The notes beneath the pieces are model-generated. The model saw only the letters and a list, made by a program, of their open reading frames with translations. It was not told the DNA's origin and made no database searches. A stretch of 18,396 nt of DNA, from positions 1-18,396 of the forward strand of contig CADCOU010000177.1 of NCBI GenBank assembly GCA_902803155.1, read 5' to 3'. The stretch is from an uncultured Lachnospiraceae bacterium (GTDB lineage: Bacteria > Bacillota > Clostridia > Lachnospirales > Lachnospiraceae). The translations under genes were made by a program, and so were the position numbers. Below, one piece after another: positions 12,843 through 18,396 of this stretch; within the stretch, counting starts at the first letter, position 1; each line of letters starts with the position of its first letter.

Positions 12843-14768
12843 TCAGATCGTCTCCAGGTCTTCCTGCCACAGGGCGCAGACCGCGTCACTCGGCATGCGC
12901 AGGTCTCCGCGCGGACTGACTGCGGCCGAACCGACCTTAGGGCCGTCCGGTACGCAGGATCTCTTATACTGCTGGGAGAAGAATCTCCAGTAGAACTTCC
13001 TGAGCCACTTCAGGATCGTTTCGTCATCAAACTCTCCTTCAAATGCATTCTGCGCGATCCGGTATATCTTGTGCGGAGCAAACCCGAAACGGAGAATGTA
13101 ATACAGGAAGAAGTCATGCAGTTCATACGGTCCGACCAGGTCCTCTGTCTTCTGCGATATCTCGCCGTCCTTCGGCGGCAGGAGTTCCGGACTGACCGGA
13201 GTATCCAGGACATCCATCAGAACATCCCGGAGCGTCTTATCGGAGCAGGTATCCGCATAATAGCGGACCAGATGGCGCACCAGCGTCTTCGGTACAGAAC
13301 TGTTGACCGCATACATGGACATGTGGTCTCCGTTGTAGGTTGCCCAGCCGAGCGCCAGCTCCGAGAGGTCGCCGGTTCCGACTACGATGCCGCCGGTCTG
13401 GTTCGCAAGATCCATCAGTACCTGCGTGCGCTCCCTTGCCTGCGAGTTCTCATAGGTCACATCCGTCACCGACGGATCGTGTCCGATATCTGCGAAATGA
13501 CCCATGACGGCATTTTTGATATTGATCTCTTTCAGCGTACATCCCAGCACTTCAGACATTGTGCAGGCATTATTGTACGTGCGGTCCGTTGTGCCGAAGG
13601 CCGGCATGGTGATCGCATGGATCCCGCTGCGGTCCAGTCCCAGCAGGTCAAACGCCTTTGCCGTGACCAGCAGTGCAAGCGTGGAATCCAGCCCTCCGGA
13701 TATTCCGATCACGGCGGTCTTTGCGCCGATATGTTCCAGACGTTTCTTCAGACCGAGTGCCTGCAGCAGGAAGATCTCCTCACAGCGCGCCGCCCTGTCA
13801 TCTGACGCAGACGGCACAAACGGTCTGGGATCGAACCTGCGGCTCAGTGTGGTGTCCCCGACATCCAGATCGAAGAACACGGATGTAAACTCATCCGTAT
13901 ACCGGGTATCGAACGTGGTCATGCGCCTTCTCTCCGCACGCAGGCGGTCCACGTCAATCTCACCGTATGTTATGCCGGTGGTGAATCTTCCGGAATCCGC
14001 GAGAAGCGCACCGTTCTCTGCGATCATCCTCTGCCCGCAGAATACAAGATCCTGCGAGGATTCTCCCTCGCCGGCACTCGCGTATATATATCCGGATACA
14101 AGCCTCGCCGAAGTCATCCTCACGAGACTCCTGCGATAGGCGGTCTTGCCCGCAACCTCCACGGACGCAGACAGGTTGACGATCACATTTGCCCCGGCAA
14201 GGGCAGCCATGGTTCCCGGCGTGTCCGCCACCCACAGATCCTCGCAGATCTCGGCAGCCACCTTCAGCCCGCCGGGGATCTGTTCCTCTTCCGTTCCGCA
14301 CACAAAGAGCTGGCGTGCGCCAAACGGAATAAACTCACCGAAGAACAGGACCTCTCCGACGGGACCGTCCCCTTCGGTAAAGTGCCTCTGTTCATAGTAT
14401 TCGCTGTAGTTCGGTATATTGGTCTTCGGTACGAAACCGAGCAGTTCCCCGTCCGAGAAAACTGCTGCCGTGTTGTAAAGCTTGCCGTCCACCTCCAGCG
14501 GCAGTCCGACGAAGGTCAGCGCCTTTATGCCCTCGCTCTCTTCCACGATCCGCTTCAGAGCCAGACGCGCCTTCTTCAGCAGGCTGCTCTGCAGGAACAG
14601 GTCCTGGCAGGTATAGGAAGTCAGCACCAGTTCCGGGAACACGATGATCTTCGCGCCGCAACCTGCGGCTTCCTTATAGAGGCTGATCACCTGCTCCGTG
14701 TTGTAATCCACATCAGCGACCCTGATCTTCGGGGTCACGGCGGCAACCTTTATAAATCCATCTTTCAT
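12843..14768 (-). CDS. nadE: Glutamine-dependent NAD+ synthetase
   Basis: This enzyme converts deamido-NAD to NAD+ using ATP and ammonia released from glutamine. The 641-residue product is the two-domain form. The N-terminal nitrilase-like glutaminase has the Glu-Lys-Cys triad E46 (FPELVLTSYTCQDLF), K115 (FVPKTNIPNY) and C175 (AAEICEDLW). The C-terminal synthetase has the PP-loop SGGLDST at 357-363, and GTGDLSELALGWATYNGDHM near 464-483. Length fits the family. AGGAAGG precedes the ATG at 14768. It lies 63 bases after hslO and 71 before fhs, probably in one operon. A link to NAD-dependent glycine oxidation is possible but not shown. Confidence 0.96.
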   Translation of the reverse strand: MKDGFIKVAAVTPKIRVADVDYNTEQVISLYKEAAGCGAKIIVFPELVLTSYTCQDLFLQSSLLKKARLALKRIVEESEGIKALTFVGLPLEVDGKLYNTAAVFSDGELLGFVPKTNIPNYSEYYEQRHFTEGDGPVGEVLFFGEFIPFGARQLFVCGTEEEQIPGGLKVAAEICEDLWVADTPGTMAALAGANVIVNLSASVEVAGKTAYRRSLVRMTSARLVSGYIYASAGEGESSQDLVFCGQRMIAENGALLADSGRFTTGITYGEIDVDRLRAERRRMTTFDTRYTDEFTSVFFDLDVGDTTLSRRFDPRPFVPSASDDRAARCEEIFLLQALGLKKRLEHIGAKTAVIGISGGLDSTLALLVTAKAFDLLGLDRSGIHAITMPAFGTTDRTYNNACTMSEVLGCTLKEINIKNAVMGHFADIGHDPSVTDVTYENSQARERTQVLMDLANQTGGIVVGTGDLSELALGWATYNGDHMSMYAVNSSVPKTLVRHLVRYYADTCSDKTLRDVLMDVLDTPVSPELLPPKDGEISQKTEDLVGPYELHDFFLYYILRFGFAPHKIYRIAQNAFEGEFDDETILKWLRKFYWRFFSQQYKRSCVPDGPKVGSAAVSPRGDLRMPSDAVCALWQEDLETI

Positions 14769-14831
14769 AAGCCTTCCTGCGTCAGACCGCAGCCTCCTCT
14801 CTGGTTCATAACCCGGCCGTACCCGGGAGCA

Positions 14832-15722
14832 TTACCGTTTTGACCTTATCTGAATATCATAGATACGCTTCAGGTCCGGAATATCAAACCGGTATTTCTT
14901 CGCACAGAACTGGCAGCCGACCTCGATCGGCTCACCACCATCGATCATCTCCTGTATATCCTTCGGGCCGATCGAGATCAGTGCTTTCTCGATGCGCTCC
15001 GCCGAACAGCCGCAATAGTAAGAGACTTCATTCTTCTCCATGACCTCAAAGCCAAACTCTCCAAGAAGCTCCTGCAGGATATCTTCCGGCGTCATCCCCG
15101 CCTCCAGCATCGTCGTGACGCTGGAAACAGACGCAAGCTTCTTCTCCAGGGAATCTATGACTTCATCCGGTGTCTCGGGAAGAAGCTGGATAATGAATCC
15201 GCCTGCCTGCTTCACGCTCCAGTCGCGGTCCACCAGCACGCCCAGCCCCACCGAACTCGGAACCTGCTCCGACTCTGCAAAATAATAGGTGAGGTCTTCA
15301 GCAATCTCTCCGCTCGGCATGTCGATCGTTCCGACATAAGGCTCCTTCAGTCCAAGGTCGCGGATAACCGTCATCGTACCGCGTCCGACAGCGCCGGATA
15401 CATCCAGCTTGCCGTTTGGTTTCAGAGGAAGCTGTACATGCGGATCGTTGACATATCCCTTTGCATGGAAATGTGAATCCGCAGTCACAGTCAGTCCGCC
15501 TGCCGGTCCGTCTCCGTGGATCTGCAGCGTGACCAGAGCCCTGTCCTCCTTCAGCATGCTCCCGATCATGACGCCGCCTGTCAGAAGCCTTCCGAGCGCG
15601 GCTGTACAGACCGGCGTCGTGTCATGAGCAAGTCTGGCGTCTTCCACCATCTGCCTGGTTGTCGCGGCAAAGGCGCGGATCGCATCATTCGCCGCTGTTG
15701 CGCGTATCATATAATCTGTCAT
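14832..15722 (-). CDS. hslO: Redox-regulated chaperone Hsp33
   Basis: Hsp33 is a cytosolic holdase that is switched on when its zinc-binding cysteines are oxidised. The 296-residue product has the N-terminal core, including HGDGPAGGLTV (69-79) and GRGTMTVIRDLGLKEPYVG (113-131). The zinc centre near the C-terminus is intact: C237-G-C239 and C270-Q-F-C273. The ATG at 15722 is preceded by AGGGA at about 6 bases. Codon 5 is also ATG, but the first has the better spacing. A small inverted repeat lies upstream and nadE follows 63 bases downstream. Confidence 0.96.
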   Translation of the reverse strand: MTDYMIRATAANDAIRAFAATTRQMVEDARLAHDTTPVCTAALGRLLTGGVMIGSMLKEDRALVTLQIHGDGPAGGLTVTADSHFHAKGYVNDPHVQLPLKPNGKLDVSGAVGRGTMTVIRDLGLKEPYVGTIDMPSGEIAEDLTYYFAESEQVPSSVGLGVLVDRDWSVKQAGGFIIQLLPETPDEVIDSLEKKLASVSSVTTMLEAGMTPEDILQELLGEFGFEVMEKNEVSYYCGCSAERIEKALISIGPKDIQEMIDGGEPIEVGCQFCAKKYRFDIPDLKRIYDIQIRSKR

Positions 15723-15744
15723 GTCATTTCCCTATATTTTATTC

Positions 15745-15765
15745 CCCGGAATCACCGTTTCCGGG
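15745..15765 (-). repeat. Small inverted repeat between the exporter gene and hslO
   Basis: On the minus strand CCCGGAA and TTCCGGG form a 7-bp stem with a 7-base loop, about 23 bases before the hslO ATG. No U-tract follows (GAATAAAATAT), so it is a poor intrinsic terminator. It may be an RNA structural element or chance. Confidence 0.35.
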
Positions 15766-15802
15766 AATTCACAATCTCTGCCCAAACCACAGATGATCCA
15801 TA

Positions 15803-16657
15803 TCAGATCAGCCGCAGCAGACCGGTGATAAGCCCGCCGATCACACCCGAACAGTACAGGATCCCTATGATCTCCAGCGTCTCTTTTCTCTTCCGGTTCG
15901 TCCGGAACAGGACCAGTATCCCGACCCCCGCACCGACCATGAGGCCGGACATCATGGCGCCGGCGCTCATCGCACCGTCCAGATACATCGTTGTCAGCGC
16001 GACAGAAGCCGCACAGTTCGGGATCAGGCCGATCAGTCCTGCCAGCAGTTCGCCTATGACCGGCTGGTTAAAGACCAGGCTCTCCAGGTTCTGTGTGCCG
16101 ACCGCTTCCAGAAACAGCGTCAGCACTACCGAGATCAGGAAGATATACAGTGAGATGCTTAGGGTGTGCTTTACCGCTGAGCGGAAGATCCCCTGCTCAC
16201 ACTCACAGTGCTCAGCCTCACAGATCCCATGGATACTCATCCCGATCTTGCGCAGGTTCAGCCAGCGGAACAGAAAATCCACCACAAATCCGGCGGCCAT
16301 GCCATACACGGCCTTGATCAGCAGGATCTTTCCGATCACGGCAATATCGACGCGGCTCGATAAAAAGATGGGCAGCATCTCATCTGAAGTGGAGAGAAAC
16401 ACCGCGATCAGCGTCCCGACAGTGATCACCCGTCCAGCATACAGGCTGGCAGCTGCCGCGGAAAAACCGCACTGCGGAACCACTCCGAGCAAACCGCCGA
16501 ACAGAGGTCCTGTCTTATCCGCCCGGCGGATCATAGCGCGGGTCTGATCAGACGTCCTGTGTTCAATATACTCCATCAGGAGGTATGTAAGAAATAAAAA
16601 CGGAACCAGTTTTACCGTATCCAGGGCTCCGTCGACAATTGCATCCCAAAGAAACAT
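15803..16657 (-). CDS. Putative heavy-metal exporter (ArsP_2-like, 'putative manganese transporter' family)
   Basis: The 284-residue product is a polytopic membrane protein with about eight hydrophobic segments (roughly 10-30, 52-72, 77-100, 105-130, 165-187, 201-224, 230-252, 262-282). Two related motifs, GLLGVVPQCGFS (55-66) and GLIGLIPNCAAS (207-218), suggest an internal duplication with a Pro-x-Cys in each half. A loop at about 138-158 holds C146, H150, C151 and C153 (GICEAEHCECEQ), a likely metal-binding patch. These traits fit the family variously named putative 10TM heavy-metal exporter, arsenic efflux protein or putative manganese transporter. The transported ion cannot be told from sequence. 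The ATG at 16657 (MFLWDAIVDG) has GAAGGAAA upstream and is preferred over an in-frame ATG at 16687 that lies inside an inverted repeat. A promoter-like sequence and that inverted repeat lie upstream. Confidence 0.75.
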   Translation of the reverse strand: MFLWDAIVDGALDTVKLVPFLFLTYLLMEYIEHRTSDQTRAMIRRADKTGPLFGGLLGVVPQCGFSAAAASLYAGRVITVGTLIAVFLSTSDEMLPIFLSSRVDIAVIGKILLIKAVYGMAAGFVVDFLFRWLNLRKIGMSIHGICEAEHCECEQGIFRSAVKHTLSISLYIFLISVVLTLFLEAVGTQNLESLVFNQPVIGELLAGLIGLIPNCAASVALTTMYLDGAMSAGAMMSGLMVGAGVGILVLFRTNRKRKETLEIIGILYCSGVIGGLITGLLRLI

Positions 16658-16681
16658 GTTTTTTCCTTCATAGCGTTCAAC

Positions 16682-16716
16682 TCTCAATAACCTAACGCAT
16701 CATCGCATTATTGAGA
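16682..16716 (-). promoter_or_regulatory. 9-bp inverted repeat overlapping the exporter promoter (candidate operator)
   Basis: TCTCAATAA (16682-16690) and TTATTGAGA (16708-16716) are perfect inverted copies separated by 17 bases, so the centres of the arms are 26 bases apart. The element covers the proposed -10 box of the exporter gene. It could bind a dimeric or tetrameric metal-responsive repressor or form an RNA hairpin; the sequence alone does not decide. Confidence 0.5.
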
Positions 16717-16728
16717 ACCCGATGTCAA
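16699..16728 (-). promoter_or_regulatory. Promoter-like sequence upstream of the exporter gene
   Basis: On the minus strand a perfect -35 box TTGACA (16728-16723) is followed after 18 bases by GATGAT (16704-16699), a 4-of-6 match to TATAAT. It lies about 42 bases before the exporter ATG at 16657, and the 9-bp inverted repeat brackets its -10 box. Confidence 0.5.
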
Positions 16729-16824
16729 GTGGCGGGACATCCGATGGCACATTCGGCCTCAATCACAATCTGAATATACGAAGATAACGGTCTGTGTGAT
16801 GTACATAATCTGCTTCCGATACAA

Positions 16825-17895
16825 TCAGACCATGTAGCTTCCATTGTCATTTCCCGGGCGGTAATCCAGCCGGAAGATCTCTTCCGCAGGCTTCCTGTAT
16901 GCTTCCAGTGTCCTGGTCTTGCGGATCTTGCGGACAAGGCGGTCACACCCCGGGAAAGAAGACTTGAGATAATCCCATACTTCCATCATGCGGCAGAGAG
17001 CCGGATACTCATTTCCGTATGCTTCATACCAGGCGCTGCACAGGTCATCCATGAAATGAACCAGCCGCTCCTTTTCATCTGTAGCAGCAGCGGGACGTTC
17101 CGGAGACAGCTGTCCCTTCTCAGGTTCCCGAACAGCGGAACTTCCTGCGTGTCCGCCGCCTGAAACGATCTGCTCCGCCAGCATCGAATCGGCGACAAGG
17201 CCCCGTCCGATCATGACGGCGGACAGGTCCGGATATTCAGCAGCCAGCTTCCGATAGTCCTCCGTATTGCGGATATCCCCGTTGTAACAGACCGGATGCC
17301 TGATCTCCTCATAGAACCTCCGGAACGCCGCCATATCCGGGGTTCCCGCATAACCGTCTTTACCCAGTCTGGCATGGACCTGGACCTCTGCGATCGGATA
17401 CCTGTTGTAAACCCTGATCAGTTCATCGATCCTGCTTACGTCATCCATGCCGATGCGGGTCTTAACCGTGACCTTCAGGCCGGAAGTATCCGCCTTCCGC
17501 AGGAGGCCGTATGCTTCCATCCCCGTAAACAGGTGCTCCAGAAATTCATCCAGCCTGGCAGGATCTTCCAGGATGCCTGCGCCTTTTCCTTTTGTGGTAA
17601 CGGTCTTTGCCGGACAGCCGAAGTTCAGGCTGACTTCATTGTATCCTGCGTCGCGGATCATCCCCACATATGCAAGAGTATCCTCCGCCTTCCCGGGAAG
17701 GAGCTGCGGAACCATGCATCCGGACACATTGTGTGCAGGCAGAATATCCCTCTTCTCTCCGCCTTTCATCGCCCTGGTCTGGTGCACACTGATGAACGGC
17801 ATATAGTAACGGTCCACACCGCCATAGTGCTTCCGGTGTGTCAGGCGGAACGGCCATCCGGTCACTCCCTGCATCGGGGCAGAATAAATCTTCAT
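16825..17895 (-). CDS. tRNA-dihydrouridine synthase family protein
   Basis: Dus enzymes are FMN-dependent TIM-barrel reductases that reduce specific uridines of tRNA. The 356-residue product opens with KIYSAPMQGVTGWPFR, the usual Dus N-terminus. It has the catalytic cysteine C94 in NFGCPAKTV, the TRIGM and VHARLGKDGYAG segments of the FMN and tRNA site, CYNGDI, and VMIGRGLVAD. A helical C-terminal domain follows. Between QIVSGG and ERLVHF is an insertion of about 30 residues rich in Ser, Glu and Pro, probably a flexible loop. The ATG at 17895 has GAAGGGTG upstream at a rather long distance (about 12 bases). An extended -10 promoter lies at 17928-17936. Which uridine is modified cannot be assigned. 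Confidence 0.9.
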   Translation of the reverse strand: MKIYSAPMQGVTGWPFRLTHRKHYGGVDRYYMPFISVHQTRAMKGGEKRDILPAHNVSGCMVPQLLPGKAEDTLAYVGMIRDAGYNEVSLNFGCPAKTVTTKGKGAGILEDPARLDEFLEHLFTGMEAYGLLRKADTSGLKVTVKTRIGMDDVSRIDELIRVYNRYPIAEVQVHARLGKDGYAGTPDMAAFRRFYEEIRHPVCYNGDIRNTEDYRKLAAEYPDLSAVMIGRGLVADSMLAEQIVSGGGHAGSSAVREPEKGQLSPERPAAATDEKERLVHFMDDLCSAWYEAYGNEYPALCRMMEVWDYLKSSFPGCDRLVRKIRKTRTLEAYRKPAEEIFRLDYRPGNDNGSYMV

Positions 17896-17927
17896 CTTGT
17901 TGTATTCACCCTTCTTCTGTGTTTTTT

Positions 17928-17936
17928 ATCATAACA
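17928..17936 (-). promoter_or_regulatory. Extended -10 promoter element upstream of the dus gene
   Basis: On the minus strand TGTTATGAT (17936-17928) matches the extended -10 form TGnTATAAT at all but one position. No good -35 box is seen at 16-18 bases. The predicted start near 17921 gives a leader of about 26 bases. Confidence 0.45.
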
Positions 17937-17942
17937 CATAAG

Positions 17943-17981
17943 AGCTGTGAAATACCGGAGATCAGTCCGGTCCTCACAGCT
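17943..17981 (-). terminator. Long two-part hairpin between the symporter and dus genes
   Basis: On the minus strand AGCTGTGA (17981-17974) pairs with TCACAGCT (17950-17943). Inside, CCGGA (17970-17966) pairs with TCCGG (17959-17955) around a 6-base loop, with a GGA/TATT internal bulge. It lies about 100 bases after the symporter stop codon. The following CTTATGTGTTAT is not a convincing U-tract, so a terminator role is only possible. Confidence 0.45.
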
Positions 17982-18078
17982 TCCTTCATTTCTCATATAG
18001 GACAACAGCGTGTCGTAACTCCGAAACCGGCAGGCGGTCAACACATCACCGCCCGGCACCGGGCAGACACTTTGCGCA

Positions 18079-18396
18079 TTATTGATTCGCGGGCGTCTTC
18101 TCGCCGAGTATTCTCATGACTTTCTTTTCATTGTAGCGTGTCATCAGCAGCGCCGCCGCGATACAGAGAACAGTCGAGGACAGTGCCGCGATACGATAGC
18201 CCAACCCGGAACTCCTGCCGATCGTCGCGAAGGACGTAAACAGGATCGCAGCCAGAGACTGTCCGAGCTTCATGGCAAACGTACGCGCCGCGAAGAACAT
18301 GCCGTCGTGATTCTCGCCGGTCGTGACCTCATCGCTCTTTGCGATATCCGCGACGACCGTCTGGGGAAGAATGCCCAGGATCGCCATGGCCGGAGC
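18079..18396 (-). CDS. GPH-type MFS sugar:cation symporter, C-terminal fragment
   Basis: The frame is open to the right edge of the window, so only about 105 C-terminal residues are seen. They contain LPQTVVADIAKSDEVTTGENHDG followed by MFFAARTFAMKLGQSLAA, the loop and helix typical of MelB-like (glycoside-pentoside-hexuronide:cation) symporters. Two membrane segments follow, LGQSLAAILFTSFATIG and YRIAALSSTVLCIAAALLM, with a short basic cytoplasmic tail. The substrate cannot be predicted from this fragment. A long hairpin lies about 100 bases downstream, before dus. Confidence 0.75.
   Translation of the reverse strand, partial: APAMAILGILPQTVVADIAKSDEVTTGENHDGMFFAARTFAMKLGQSLAAILFTSFATIGRSSGLGYRIAALSSTVLCIAAALLMTRYNEKKVMRILGEKTPANQ

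Noticed and set aside
14769..14831. CCCGG...CCGGG hairpin between hslO and nadE as a terminator
   Set aside because: Only 5 bp and no U-run; the short spacing favours cotranscription.

Overview
The window looks like chromosome from a moderately GC-rich Gram-positive anaerobe of the Bacillota, probably class Clostridia (perhaps Lachnospiraceae; the family is an inference). The grounds are strong AGGAGG-type ribosome binding sites, a glycine decarboxylase P-protein split into two subunits (GcvPA, GcvPB), a long-form hibernation factor, Hsp33, and secA and hpf on the same strand within 9 kb. No tRNA, rRNA, insertion sequence, prophage or CRISPR array was found, and no gap between genes exceeds 300 bases.

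Almost everything reads right to left (minus strand). In transcription order it starts with the tail of an MFS/GPH-type sugar:cation symporter (18396-18079) and a tRNA-dihydrouridine synthase (17895-16825). A polytopic putative metal exporter (16657-15803) follows. Next comes a probable operon of hslO (Hsp33), nadE (glutamine-dependent NAD synthetase), fhs (formate-tetrahydrofolate ligase) and a HisA-family isomerase that resembles the eukaryotic HIS6 enzyme rather than ordinary bacterial HisA (15722-10221). hpf has its own promoter and a strong terminator (10118-9461). A complete glycine cleavage operon follows: a gcvT-glyA fusion, gcvH, gcvPA, gcvPB and lpdA (9394-1982). The only plus-strand gene, the lipoate-protein ligase lplA (859-1965), converges on lpdA. 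The window ends inside secA (670-1, minus), which has a clear promoter with a perfect palindrome in its spacer.

The genes form a one-carbon unit. GcvP, GcvH, GcvT and Lpd interconvert glycine with CO2, ammonia, NADH and 5,10-methylene-tetrahydrofolate. LplA attaches the lipoyl group that GcvH needs. The GlyA half of the fused GcvT-GlyA protein interconverts methylene-THF plus glycine with serine. Fhs links formate to 10-formyl-THF. Only the methenyl/methylene-THF steps (FolD or equivalents) are absent from the window, so the set could run as glycine breakdown or, in reverse, as a reductive glycine route.

The items most worth a second look are the GcvT-GlyA fusion, the eukaryotic-type HisA beside fhs, two mutually exclusive hairpins in the fhs leader, and the terminator with no obvious promoter after it in front of the glycine operon. 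Others are the inverted repeat over the exporter promoter and the separation of hpf from secA by the glycine cluster. I did not recognise any wholly new defence or mobile system.
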